Below, piece after piece: positions 21,282 through 34,654 of a stretch of 64,000 bases of DNA (position 1 is the first letter of the stretch; each line of letters opens with the position of its first letter). A program made the translations under genes and the position numbers. The notes beneath the pieces were generated by a model, which saw only the letters and a list, made by a program, of their open reading frames with translations, did no database searches and was not told the origin of the DNA. The DNA comes from Perkinsus olseni (Eukaryota; Perkinsozoa; Perkinsida; Perkinsidae). The stretch is taken from contig JABANP010000057.1 of the NCBI GenBank assembly GCA_013115135.1, positions 124,001 to 188,000 on the forward strand, in the 5' to 3' direction.

Positions 21282-21907
21282 AGTATCAGTATACAGATCC
21301 CGGTAGATGCGTCGAATACTATGTCTGGTAAAGTGCGCACACGAAGTGTTGGGGTTCTAGTGGATGTAAATCACACACAGTAGTCGGACGGCTGCAGATG
21401 TCGCAACAATGGGGAGCCTAGAGGTAGGCAAGGAGTGTACCTGTAAGCTCTGAAAGGGGTGCTGAGAGAGTTGCGACGGTCGTTGACTTCAAGAAGGACT
21501 GCCGTAAATCCAACTCAAAGTATAACGCAACCTAGTCTAAGCTGCGAAAGAGGCTAGTTGATACGCTTGCGAGTGCAAGGAATCAAAGGGTTCACTAGAG
21601 GATCGAGTGTTCTAGCGAAACCAGTCTAAGATCGCCACAATATAGTAGCGATCAGATCACAATCCTTTTTAAGGACAGAATCTAAACCTTCAAAAGTCCA
21701 CGGAGGGGAATCTAGCCCCAGCCGTTTCAACCGTTACTACTTTCACGATGCAATACATGCACGCAATCCGAGCGAGACCAGCAATAGTAGCCGGATACGA
21801 CGGAATATCATCAATAAAAGGGCTAAATTAATCATAATAGTAAATAGGCATCCCACTCATTATACTTATATCATCACTGGGCCTATCTCGGACGCACGTC
21901 CGACACA
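21282..21907 (-). repeat. 5' LTR and leader of copy B
   Basis: Begins on the minus strand at 21907 with TGTGTCGGACG, as in the 3' LTR fragment of copy A. About 620 bases lie between it and the gag start, so the interval contains the LTR (promoter, polyadenylation region) plus primer-binding site and leader. The inner LTR edge cannot be fixed because the other LTR copy is truncated after about 91 bases. Confidence 0.6.
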
Positions 21908-22022
21908 GTTTCAGAAAATCTAGTCGTTTCAATGAGTCCAAGGTTTGCGCCTAGTCTGGGCGCACGCGACTTTCCGCTACCTTTGGAAAGCCGCGCACGC
22001 CTCGAAAAATTACAAAAAGTAA

Positions 22023-25000
22023 ATGCGCTTTAGGCGGAGCGACGCAAGTATGCTCACCTCGGTCACTCTAATGTCACCAGTCTTCTGTAGTTGTAGCATT
22101 ACCATGGCTGTAGCTGTAGCAACTGGAGTTAACTCAACAGGAGCTGCTCCTTCAACGGCAGTAGGAGGCGGGGGAGGAGTGGTACCACACCTCGGGGCTG
22201 GTGGTATCAAGAGTGTCATGTCGACACTATCACAATCGCCAACAGCAGCAACATCAAAGGCAGATCTTGAGTTGAGGAAGATAATAGATGCTGGTACTAC
22301 CGGGCCTTAGACAGTGCTATAGGTTGGTTACGATAATATACCGTCCTTAGGGGTACTACGATTCAATAATTCGGCGGTGGATGGTATTAAGTACCTTGAA
22401 TCAGCGGGGGTGCTTGATGACGATCCAGCCGAAATCGCGGAGTTCCTGGCAAAGCAGGAGAATCTGGATAAACACGTTATAGGGGAATATTTGGTACTAC
22501 TCCGCCGTGGCGGTCTGTGATGAGCCGCAGTAACTCAGGGGAAGGACAATGAGTTCAATATCGCGGTGCTTAATCGTTTTGCCCAACTATTCGACTACCG
22601 TGACCTCCCACCGGACGAAGCCCTTCGGTTGTTCATGTGCAGGTGAGCATGAAGGGGGGTGTCCACTGTGCTGTAGTAGTGTTGTTGTTACTGCAAGGTT
22701 TGCGATGCCTGGTGAGGCCCAGCAGGTCTATCGTATCCTGGAACGTTTCTCTACTTACTACGCCGCCACGTGCTCGTCCCTCAACCGTGACCAAGTGCAT
22801 GTAAGATGGTGTACTGTAGGGTGCTCACTGATGGCCGTGGGATAGATACTAGCCTACGCCCTTATTATGCTCAATGTGGATGCACACAACCCTCAAGTTA
22901 CCGATAAGATGACAAGGGACCAGTTCATTAACAACACCATGCCGGAGGTCAGCCCTGGATGCACTGCGGAGGAGCTCGGACAGATGTAGGCCAGCTGCAG
23001 CGGGCTCTTGTAATTCCGACGAATAAACGGACATGACTCATCCCAAGGTACGATCGAGTAGTAGCAAAGGAGTTCCGACCGGACACTACGCCACAGGAGC
23101 TGATGTAGGGCGGGACAGTTCTGGGTTGGGGAGAGAATGCTGGTGATCCCAGGTATGTGCGATTGGCCAAGAACCCTCAGTATTCGGCTGATGAGAAAAA
23201 TGTAGCAGCGTCGCCGGAAGATATTCAACGCATGAAGACGGGAGATAATTTTCTAAAGTTCGGCAGACGAGGGCGTCCCCATGCGCGGCGAGTCTTCCTG
23301 TCTGAGGTAGTGCGAGGGGGCATAGGGAGGCCTTTAGATGGGTTTTAGGATGAAACCAGGATATGCTGGGTGGAGCCTACGGAGTCCCGTGGTGGTCGGC
23401 TAGGGTCTTTGCTCAATCATGACGCTGCCATGTCGCGGAGCAAGCCTGGTACCGCTACTGGGAGGCCGGCCACGGCTCCGCCTGCCTCCGAGATGAGCCA
23501 CGATGGAGTGGTGGCAGGGAACAGGAGCCCGGCAGCTAGTAGTGAATTTATGGTATCGGGCAAGGCAATGCCGATAGCAGGTAGAAAGCAGGGCGGGAAT
23601 CTTAGGTTGAAGGTAGAATGATACGCTTAGGGGCTGGCGATCTCGCCACTACGGGCGTTTCGGCAACTCATAATCTGCGTAACATACGGCTGGACGAAGT
23701 CACTGGGCTATGCGTTGGGACGTCGGGGTCGAGTGTGTTCCGGAAACAATGGGTGCCCGAAGCTGTGGAGGACCGCTGCTTCTCCATAATCACTGAGAAG
23801 CGATCGTTGGATCTGCAGGTAGGGTGGGTCGGGCGGGGGCCTCAAGGGACTCCACTCTGCTCAGGCTCCTCCTGGCGTTGACATGCGCATGTGGTTGAGA
23901 TTCTTCCATTATGTTTTGTCCGAGAGGGAAGCTAAGATACGTGCTAGTGCTGACCCTGTGAAGGAGGCCCACGAGATGCAGCGCGCTGGAGCGAAGCGTC
24001 TGAGGATATGGAAAGAGGAGATACTACCCAATTGGGCCAAGCATTGGACTACTGGTAACACATACCCTTCATTATACCTCTCTTATAGTGGTACTCGCCG
24101 ACGCCATTCACTGAGCCTTCAGAAGCTTTCGTATGGGTTAGCTTGTGTGATCGGGTCTCTGGCTCCGGTGTTTATCCGGGCGAGATTGATTTCGCGAGAA
24201 GAAAGGGAATCATCCTACTGACTGGTCATCGTCACAATAGTGAATTAAGTGCTCTCCCAGCTAGCTTCGTAGGGAACCTCGCACCGAGTGACGCGGCGCA
24301 ATCCATGCATTGCTTCGTGGTGGCTTCAGTGGTCGGTGATTAACAGACAGTCGTTGTACTACTCGTGTTGTTTATGAAGCCTGTCAGGTGCCCAAGCTGG
24401 GTCAGGAACCCAGAATAGGAACCCCGATGGCTTCCGCAGCAGAGGTCTCCGTATGTTGGAGAGTGCTACCCATAGGATAATCGTCAGTGATCGACAGCCT
24501 AATGAGGCACTGACGTTCCAGATGTTCTACTCTGGAGGCTTTGCCCTGGATAGAGGTCAAAGGCTGGAGACCGCCAGGACACCGACATTGGTCAACCTGT
24601 GGCTGGAAGGTGATGATGACTTCCTGTCCTCCTCGGCCAGGTGATGGTGATCTGTGTAGGCCTTCCACCGGCACTAAGGTGTAAGATATGGCCGATTGCA
24701 ATTGGAAACAACCTCAGGATAACATCGGATACTTTCTCAACGCTCACTCGGAAGGTTCACCGGGCTGAACGGAAGGATTTGTGGAGCCAATCACAGCGGA
24801 CGTATCTTGCTCGGTTCAAGAACGATCTAGAGTCGGACTTGGTACAGACATTTATAGGGAAGGTTGTACAGTGGTTGCACACCTTCGGCACTCGAGAGCA
24901 GCTGGAAGGCTTCCTCGATGCTGCCACTGAAGATGGTTACAGGAGGCTGAGGGCACACGAGAGTATGATGGACGATCAGGGTATGATACGAACGAAGTCC

Positions 25001-26371
25001 AGCGGCTCTGACGATGATGATGACGATGACACGGGCTACTTCTGTGAGTGTGAAAGTGGTGATGATGACGAGGATGATGAGGGTGACGATCGAAGCCGTC
25101 CCGAGGCCCGGCATCGGCGACCTAGTAGAGGAGGGGATGAGTGTGGTGTTGCCGTCGAGGCTATACCTAGCCCTGCTCATGGCTTGGCTACTCCTAATAC
25201 CATACGATCGAGGGCGCCGTCCGATTCAGTAGGAGGGGCCCAGCGTCCTGCCACTGATGGGACGTCCGTTGGGTCACACTCGCGATGCGGCGACTCGACG
25301 GTTATCTGTGAGAGATGTCGGAAGATAGCTATAAAGAAGAAGTTGAATACCAAGAGGACCTTCAGTGAACCCTGGGAGGAGGCATGGCAAGGTGGAGGGA
25401 AAGCAGACACCTCTGGTGAAGTATGCCTGGCTGCTGCTGCTGCTATACAGCAGCTGCATCACCCTCTGTCAGGACGCCCTGATCCGGAAGGGGCTGCTCA
25501 TATTATTATCAGATCTCATCAAAGCGTTTATTGTCTACAGGTCGGACGTTGGTAAGAAGCCTTCTCCTCTACCCCTCCTCGTTCGTGGACGCCTCCTCCT
25601 GCTGCTGCTGTTAGGTTACGTGCCTGGCATGATATCCCTCTGCGCGACAGTACTGGTCAATGTTGGGCCCCATCCACTCGGTCAAGTTTTTTGCACTCTA
25701 GCTAATTTAATGCATCAATATTACTTCCTCGACGTTTACATGGTGAAGAGGCGCAATATGAAGATGCGCTTTGACTTCCTGGAAGTAGTACTTGGCTGCC
25801 GAGGCGAGTCCTCTCACCAGTAGTGTCATCCACCGCAGGTTCTACTACGGGAGAGGGCACCCTTCCTTGAAAAGCATTTTTCAATATTGCAGCTGACGCC
25901 AGAGGTGTACTTCCTGCCGTGGCTGACCAGTGTCTTCACGAGATGCATGCCCTTCCATGCGGTCTGTCGTATGTGGTAAGCAGCATCAGCTGCTGCTGCA
26001 AGTTGTCATTGCCTACTCCTTCCTTAGGGATGGTTTCCTGCTTCTCGGAGAGGCCCATGTCTTCACGTGTGCGTTGGCATTGTTACGGTATCACGAGCAT
26101 GCTTTGATGACATCGGGCTTCGGAGGGTGCTTGGAGATTCTCACCTCACCTCCCGATGAACGCCTCTTCGACGAGAACAAGTTCTTCGACTACTATATGA
26201 AACTGCCGGAGACAGTGGTAAGGCTAGCCCACCTCTGGAGTGCTTCTATAGCCCTCTTCCCCCTCTCACCATACCGTGTGACAGGTCCCCAACGAGCGTC
26301 TAGGAGCCTGGATGGCCGCCCAACGGCTGGGCGAGGAGAAGACTTCCTTGTTCGAGCTGTTATTCTCGTAA
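22023..26371 (+). CDS. Sec7-PH-TBC protein (Arf GEF plus Rab GAP domains), multi-exon
   Basis: A multi-exon gene predicted to act on membrane traffic. The Sec7 domain (exchange factor for Arf GTPases) spans 22291-23104, with VLRFNNSAVDGIKYL, IGEYLG, the glutamic-finger motif FAMPGEAQQVYRI and ILAYALIMLNVDAHNP. A PH-like region follows (23153-23870: MKTGDNFLKFGRRGRPHARRV ... RCFSIITEKRSLDLQ). A TBC domain (Rab GAP) runs about 24650-26230: GLPPALRCKIWPIAIGNNLR, arginine-finger region NTKRTFSE, SDVGYVPGM, and RMWDGFLLLGEAHVF-type end. Clear introns include 22294-22350, 22494-22538, 22643-22697, 22801-22845, 22986-23047, 23105-23152 and 23307-23348 (42-62 nt). An acidic insert (poly-Asp) lies inside the TBC region. 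Last exon ends ...LFELLFS at 26371. The 5' end is uncertain: the LTR ends only about 115 bases upstream. YVPGM has Pro where TBC GAPs carry the glutamine finger. Confidence 0.8.
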
Positions 26372-27276
26372 CCACAGCAGCATGGAGGCTTCGTCTGCTG
26401 CCGTGCCTTGCCTACTACCCCTCGATTTTGTCCCAGTACCATTGTCCTGTAGCCCGATGCCACCATCGAGGACTAGCCCTCCCCGGGAGGCCCCTGCTGC
26501 CTTCTCATTGTCACCATTTCACTTACCATCATTGCATAATTGCAAGTAGCCAACCACATCATCATTATTATAACAACAGTAATAAATAGTGCCCTACCGT
26601 CCATCAGTGTTGGTCTTAGTTTATCATGGGAAGGGGTCATCAGTGCTTCGTGGTTTCATTCCTGTGGAGGCGTTTGCCACAGGGTCGTCAAAACTCACAG
26701 CCTTATAGAGCCATACGACCTAGTCCTGTGAGCAGCCTTCTGTACAGCTGTTCACTCACTCCCATCAGTAGGAATCAGATATCCTTACTAGAAGCCTTGC
26801 CTACTGGGGTTATTGACCTATCCTCACTGAGGATTCCTCAGTAGCTTTACTGCATCCGGATGGTACCACCATCCCTGCTAGCAACAGCCTGTCTGATATT
26901 ATCACCATCATTGCTGGTGGTTGGTGAGATCACCGAGGTGGGGCTTGAGGATGCCATTGAAGAGGCTATGGCGGCTGCTGCAATCCGAGGGACAGAGCAA
27001 GCTATGAGCATCTCCGCCCAGGTGTCTTCTCGGTATGAGCATCCTCGTCAAACCCCCCTCCCCACTGCTAGGTACTCAATATATCCCTCCCCTCCCCTGA
27101 GTCCATCCTATCCGACCCCCGTACCAATGTATCAAGGTGCGAGTACACGGGGGAGCCTAAGGGTCTGTACAAACCGGGCTTTTGGCGTCAACATATACTG
27201 ATATGGAGCACCCGCTATAGCTGGGTGGGGACAGGGTTGTGGTGTTGAGCTGCTGATCAGCAGGACGGCGTCGTAG
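26372..27276 (+). other. Downstream region with possible extra exons
   Basis: Mostly non-coding. An open frame at 26860-27201 includes EVGLEDAIEEAMAAAAIRGTEQAM and a Pro/Ser-rich tail, and an alternative frame reads LLHPDGTTIPASNSLSDIITIIAG. These look coding-like and could be a small gene or 3' exons of a neighbour, but no homology is recognised. Confidence 0.3.
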
Positions 27277-29430
27277 GTGACGGAGGCGGAGAGCATAGTG
27301 TTCCTGAGGATGCTGCTGAGGATAGCCCAGGACATAGAGGAAGTGATTAGAGACTGCGTACAAGGAGTCATCGTCGTCATGCTGCTGTCAATGGACGCTG
27401 TCGAGTTAAGCTTGCACCGCCCGAGCCTTGTCTGCTTCCCATGGTCTGGTTGTGTGGTGTGCAGGTGCAGACTGGGGACCTCAGAGTACCACAGCACCTC
27501 TATGGGGTTATCGAGTCTCTTATTGATGACTATGGCCATCTAATTAATAACTCTGATTGGACCGAAGGGCTCAGAGCGGAGAAGTGTGTCTTCCTCGTCT
27601 TCGCCTGTTGCTGGTCGCGACACGTATGGACAGGTTTTGGCGGCCTGAGTGGGACCGCACGAAGTTGGATTCTGATAACCCGAACCAACTTTTCTGGGTG
27701 GAGCCATTCAAATATGAGTATCGTATGTTGCTGGACTTAGCCTCTAATGACTGCGCAGGATCGGACCTCAAGATTCTCCTGTGAGTGGCAATAGTTCGGT
27801 TCTCGTGGTCCACTGTGGAGATGGTCAGCTACGATCCGTCACCATGGGAGGCTATGCTGAACCCTGGCAGTCTGAGCTGCGGCAAGAACTCCCAATGGGG
27901 CTTCGAGGCGGTGTGGCACAAGTACTGGAAAAATGGAAGATGCAAAACAGAAGATCCGTCAGAGGCGGATCTCTTCTTCGTACCGCTCTACCCGATGTGC
28001 GCTAGAGTGATATCTAACACCACCACCGACTTCGATACGGAGCTGCGATATGTTGTATCGAAGCATTTGACATACTTGCATCGGTGAGGGAAGAGGAGAG
28101 GGTATTTCGCCCAGTTGATGATCGCCTTGGCCAGGCGGGGCGGTGCTGACCACATCTTCGTCTTCGTGGACGATGCCGAGATCTTCTTTCCGTCATGGCG
28201 AAGCTTCATACCAAACTCCATCATACTCACGCCAGACGCTGTAGCCCCTACCGCTGTAACCTGTGGTCGGCCAGCTTCGACCTTAGATACGCCCTGGTCA
28301 TCCCGAGTGGCAATACCCCATCATAGGCCCTCACAGGCGAGAGAAGAACATGTTCAATGTGTGGCGTGACGTGGTGGTGCCGAGCTATACGGACTTCTTC
28401 CGTCGCCAGGTAGAGTGGATGCTGTGACGACTACTCTCCCTGTTTGTCAGTTCCCTTGGCAGGCCTTGCTGCGCTTCGATCGACCGCTTGAAGAGCGGCC
28501 CTTCTTGGTAACCTTTGTGGGGCGTCATGGAGGCTCGCATGAGCTTTATCGAACCAACGAAGTCCGGCGGCTCATTTTCGAGCATCTTCGGAACGCCAGT
28601 CATGTAGGGTTGGAGGCTGTTAGAGTATGCGTAGCCATCCCTCCTGCAGAGTGCCGTGGCCGAGAATGTCGAAGATGCCTTCGATCTGAAGGGCCAGAGT
28701 GTCTTCTGCCTCGTCCCTCATGGTACCAGTGTATGGACTCATCATCTTATAGAGGCTGTTATGGTTGGCTGTGTGCCGGTCATCCTCTCCGGTAGGTTGC
28801 CGCCAGGCTTGTCGGGAACGAGTGGAGGGTGGTGGCCATCAATATGTTTCTTGAACCTCCCCTTTCCGCAGACCCTCTCTATCGCGTATTATCGTGGATT
28901 TTCCAAGCTAGTGTTTCGGTTAGCTCCTCTATTCATAATTGCACTTCCTCTTCTCGAGCATTCACGTGTCGGTCTCGTGTGTGACTGAGCTGTTTGCGAC
29001 GTTTGGCTCGCAGAGCATCCCGTAGGTTGGATTTGTGCTCAATGTCTTCCAGATAGCCTCGTACTGCCATTCGGACATGTTATCCCATGGCGGGAGATAT
29101 CTATAAGATGGCCACAGCTTGGGGTGGACTTGGATAGCTTCTATCAGTACTTGTGGTCGCAGAGGAATTCTCAACAAGGTTGGCAGAAACTGTTGGTGAT
29201 GAAGGAAAAGGTGACGCTGCTACCAGCAGCAGCCTGGTACCGTCTCTTCACCACCTCGTCATCTCCCTCCTCAGTTGAAGAAGTATCGATGCTGGTTAGA
29301 CTACCACAGCGATGTGCCCGACTGCTCGCCTTATCATGCAGTCATGCCCGTACTGGAGTCTAAGCGGACCCTGCTGGATATCAACCTAGGGTCCTCGGAC
29401 AATTACTACACCATGGACGATCTACCATAA
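27277..29430 (+). CDS. Exostosin-family glycosyltransferase (GT47-like), multi-exon
   Basis: Resembles exostosin/GT47 enzymes, which transfer sugars in the Golgi or ER. Seen in order: an upstream helical segment; KNSQWGFEAVWHKYW; DPSEADLFFVPLYPMC (the family T-x-D-P-x-x-A-x-L-F-F-V-P motif); ADHIFVFVDDAEIFFPSW; FLVTFVGRHGG; and the C-terminal donor-site region QSVFCLVPHGTSVW...EAVMVGCVPVILSG. Introns include 27781-27828 and 28084-28134. The last exon reads LDYHSDVPDCSPYHAVMPVL and stops at 29430. The exact start and first exons are not settled; 27277 marks the first plausible coding frame. It lies directly upstream of a second glycosyltransferase on the same strand. Confidence 0.7.
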
Positions 29431-29517
29431 TCGCCGCTGTGTGCTCGGAGATCGGGGCGATTCACGTGACATGATGGTTGTTAGGCGATAGATGGTTTCT
29501 CATGGGCGTCGGGTTGA

Positions 29518-31360
29518 GTGGGGAGTATCCTTCCTGGCAGGCAACGACGAAGTGTTCTGTCGGTGATCTCCTTCTGCTGTAGACCTTTCTGTTGCTCTTT
29601 CCGAGATCAGGGTATCAGTCGTGCTCGACGACTTCACCAAAGAGCGTCGTGGATCGACTATCGTCTTCTCCAGCGGCATTCAGGTCTCGCGGTGATGTTC
29701 TTCGTGGAACAGTCTGCCGTAGTTGGTATTGATGCTCATCCTCAAGGCGTCAACGCGAGTCACAGTCATCACAGCAGTTGCTCTGCTAGCCTCCATCGTA
29801 GTGCTCTCGCAGTGGAGAGCGGTGGCATGGGACTTTATCAACAGCATGATACCCCCGGTCGGGATTGCCCATCCCGACTGAAAAGTTCCGATGCAAGCCG
29901 CAGCTCCTCAGTTATCACCGACAACTACTCGCGTCACCCTGGCTCCCCCGTCCCACTCTCCTTTCGACCACGGTGGGGTTTGATGGCTTTTATGGCACCA
30001 TGCAGCAGTGCGTGCCCAGGTTCCCCTCGTGGGGATCCCTTGGGAGTGGGTGATGGGGAGACGGCGGCCATAGAAGCCTCCAAGCCTCAGCATATCATAC
30101 TCTATTGGACTGCTCCTTCCACAGAGACAGGACACTTGAAGCAAGTCTTCGATCTTTGTCCCGTGAAAAATTGTAGAGCGACATGGGACAAGTCCGAGCT
30201 GCCCCGCGCCAGTGCTGTTGTTATATCGAGGGACTGGGCCTCGACGCCAGGGTGAGTCCCATATCGGCTGGGCTCAAGGCCTTGACTCCCATCAGGGACG
30301 TAGCATCTTGGCTACCTCCACGACGCCCTGGTCAACCTAGGATATGGAGGTTGAATGAGCCACCGGTTGAAGGCCACATGCCCTTCAGCCTTTTGAAGGA
30401 TCTCAGTGGGCATATAGACTGGACCAGCACGTATAAGTAGTCCCCATCTTCTCATGCTGCTCACCATTCACGATGTGCTTCTGTTCAGGTACGAGAGCGA
30501 CATATTTGGCGGGTACGGCGCGACAGCCTTTCTGCCAGTGGCATTGCAGGAGGAAAGGAAGAGAGTGCGTGGTGAGGGCTGGCCTCGAGCGCCTGAGTCG
30601 CTGTGATTAACTCACTACTGCCGGTAGTAGTGCCGCTGTGTTTGCTCAGGCGTATGATGAGCTGTTGGCGAACTCTAGACTGAGTGACAAGTCGGTTTTG
30701 TGGATAGTCAGCAACTGCGGTACCAAGGCTCAGGGGAAGTCCTGCGGTGGACGGAAAGCGGACGTACACAGTTGCCGTAACCATTACTATAAAGAGCTCA
30801 TTAGTCATATTGATATCATAAAGCACGGGAAATGTGGTATGGTGCATGGTCAGGCGGTTGGAGGATGTGACCGCAACGATATGGCCTGCTTTGATGCCTA
30901 CGTGAAGAGATTCCGCTTCTACTTGGCCTTCGAGAATAGTAAATGTCGGTGGTACATGACTGAGAAGCTGTGGAAGGTGTATAAGTGGCAGGTGAAGGGA
31001 ATACCGATAGTGCCAATAGTACTTGGCGCCCCTAAGGGTGACTACGAGAAGCTCGCTCCGCCGGGCAGTTTCATACATGTGGACGACTTCGACAGCCCTC
31101 GGACTCTGGCTGAGTATCTTCGCTACTTGCTAGGAAACCATAGCGCATTCGCGGCGTATTTTGAATGGGTGAAGTCCTACAGGACCCTCGGTCAGTACTA
31201 TACCGACTGTCTTATGTGTAATGCTATGAATAACGATAGCGCTAGGACGGAGGCTACCAGTGGTGGCAAGGGCCAAGGTGGTAAGTATGGAGATCTTCAT
31301 GGATGGAGTACCCATGGACAGTGCCAACCCTCCAAACCATGGCGATGGATGAAACCATGA
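29518..31360 (+). CDS. Fucosyltransferase-like glycosyltransferase (GT10), multi-exon
   Basis: Matches alpha-1,3/4-fucosyltransferases, which use GDP-fucose in the Golgi. Seen: HIILYWTAPSTETGHLKQVF, LPRASAVVISRDW, NEPPVEGH...HIDWTSTYESDIFGGYG (the family W-T-x-T-Y-R-x-D-S-D-I-x-x-P-Y-G region, joined across intron 30431-30488), and the donor-binding signature RFYLAFENSKCRWYMTEKLW followed by VLGAPKGDYEKLAPPGSFIHVDDF and TLAEYLRYLLGN. A long C-terminal tail (GGKGQGGKYGDLHG...) ends at 31360. Other introns fall near 30254-30280 and 30545-30640. The N-terminal part from 29518 is open but unrecognised, and the true start may lie further 3'. Confidence 0.75.
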
Positions 31361-31451
31361 AACCAAAGAAGGGTCGTTAGTATTGTGTTGGGTACAGCTT
31401 TGAGTACGCAGGATGAGGTTAAGAACTCCTCAGTATTTTTGGTAGATCCAT

Positions 31452-32014
31452 ATGCTCTCGTCTGTCTTCCGTCAAGCAGGAGTCCGCGGCCTTCTTACAG
31501 GAGCTGCACGTGCGCTGCCCGTCCGAGCCTTTGCTAGTGGTATGCATAGCTCTCGAGGATTCTCACGCTGATGATTCGGTGATGGTCAGGTATCCAGCAA
31601 AGGCCGCCGTTACCGCTAGAGAAGGCTTTGGGACAGCCTGACCTTCTCGTGCTCGATGTGACATCGGAAACGGAATACAAGGAAGGTACCTCGTCGCGCG
31701 GCTGAGGTGAAGGGTGATCACACAAGCTTTCAGGCCATCATCCCCAAGCGATCAATATCCCTACTCAACTCATCGGCGAGAGAATTGAGGGAACTCGGAA
31801 ACGATAAGACTCGTCCCATCTTGGTCTACTGCAAGAAAGGGGTTCGAGCCGGTAGTCGTGAGCCCTCACGTGGAGGTGCCGTATCTCGCGACATCACTCA
31901 GGTATGGTGACCAACGCTCTCATGCAGAACGGCTTCATCAACGCCTTCGCGACGACGGATAAGAACACCGCTCAGATGTTGACTGACAAGTTCGGCGAGA
32001 AGAGTGAAGACTGA
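31452..32014 (+). CDS. Mitochondrial rhodanese-domain sulfurtransferase
   Basis: The first exon encodes a basic, hydroxyl-rich presequence (MLSSVFRQAGVRGLL... VRAFAS) typical of mitochondrial import. The rhodanese domain follows: PDLLVLDVTSETEYKEGHHPQ, AINIPTQLIGERI and the active-site loop ILVYCKKGVRAG with the catalytic Cys, then MVTNALMQNGFINAF to the stop at 32014. Visible introns are about 31535-31580, about 31693-31732 and about 31859-31908. The frame before the active-site loop (AINIP...) and the frame of the loop differ by one base around 31785-31800, so there is either a sequencing indel, an unrecognised splice or a real frameshift. Confidence 0.7.
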
Positions 32015-32289
32015 ATAAAGTTCGTGTGGTTCCGACAGTTTCTATTTATTCGTCTGAGTAGTTGCAGTACTCACGAATGGGATGTCGATTGTGTGGCGGT
32101 TATAGTGAGTGACCAATGAAGGTTGACTTGTGATAGGAAGCGGTGGTAGGAAAGTTATTGCCTCGACCAATTCCTCCGGCGGCATTCTGTACGGACACGA
32201 TTGGTATATACCACAAGAGGGCCTGTATGATAGTGACTTGCTACACCTGTCTCCATTGCCAATCTTGATCAGTTTTTCGTTGTCACCAG
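32015..32289. other. Intergenic spacer
   Basis: No coding frame is convincing. It holds the 3' end of the rhodanese gene, with AATAAAG at the stop, and the presumed promoter of the spermidine synthase gene. Confidence 0.4.
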
Positions 32290-33710
<1,421 letters not shown>

Positions 33711-34654
33711 ATAATCCCCGAACACTACGGGGCCTCTTACCAAGGGACGTTTCTCAGTGCTAGTTGGTCGTGGCGTTGCGAGTGTCAGACTGTAGAAGTC
33801 TAACAGTGAGCTGAGTTCAAAGGGTGAGACCTCCCCGGGGTATCGAAGTCAGACTCGTATTGGGCGTCTGGTGTTGCCGTATAGCCATTCCGCTTAACGT
33901 TTAAACAGTACGCGATCGCGATCGAGTTACCCGGTGACTCATCAGCGAACGACAGTAGCCGCTCATTACCGTGGCTACACATCGTATCAAGATAGGCCGT
34001 TTATGGACACCACAGTGGGCCACCGTCGGTGGCTACCAGAACAACTGTCTGTCTAAGGTGTCGAAGGCTCCGGCTCGGAGTGTCGGTGTAGACGCTTGTC
34101 TTACAGACGGAATGGCCGTTGCTCGGGTCATTTTTGTCACTCCCCTAGAGCTTCTTCGGTCAGCATAGATAGCTCTCTTTCCTGTGGAAGATTGGAGAGA
34201 AACGAAGGCCGAAGGTCAGTACGAATAATTACGTGGAAGCACACAAGGGGATTTGTTGACGAAAACTCGTTATGAACGACTTGTTATGAAGCTTACAACT
34301 TCTCAATAGACAAGGCGATCTGGACCAGCGGAAAGGACTCACCAATGCCGCCGGTGAATGTCAGCGAGAGAAGGTACGGCGAGTTGTAGGTCCTAATGAG
34401 TTTCCTGTATTTTGGTGCACGAGCTGCATCCTACGTAACTTTACACCTCGAGGGCATGTCGCCGTCATTATACTTCGCTTGAAATGGAGTCGGCCACTAG
34501 AAGATCGCATCGACCCGTGCTCCCTTGCACGTGGCTACTTCGTACCTGCTCGACTACACCGGGTCGCGCCGTTTAACATGCACGCAGAGACACACACGCG
34601 CGCATCGTGAGTCGTTCTCACTCTCAGCTAGCACTCCTCAGGCTTGTCACAGTT
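33711..34654 (+). repeat. Intergenic block duplicated at 37029-37976
   Basis: Begins with the spermidine synthase 3' flank (GAATAATCCCCGAACACTACGGGGCC) and runs to the secreted-gene start. The same order recurs at 37029-37976 with scattered substitutions and indels. No gene is recognised inside. Confidence 0.75.

Larger units (their letters stand above)
11288..21907 (-). mobile_element. LTR retrotransposon copy B (BEL/Pao-like), nested insertions
   Basis: Same element, same strand and nearly identical sequence to copy A, but retaining the 5' LTR end at 21907 and the gag start, while its integrase is cut off at 11288. Pol is less damaged: RT, RNase H and integrase run in one frame from 13386 to 11288. 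Four interruptions were identified by comparison with A: foldback 3 (13397-14404), a 3-kb insertion (15395-18440), foldback 4 (18651-19450) and a 24-nt palindromic insertion (about 20917-20940). Near-identity between A and B implies recent duplication or transposition. Confidence 0.8.

Noticed and set aside
3274..21907. Retroelements as Ty3/Gypsy or an endogenous retrovirus
   Set aside because: Motifs (YDPIGL after the YVDD box, and domain order) fit BEL/Pao better, and no envelope-like frame is present; assignment remains motif-based.
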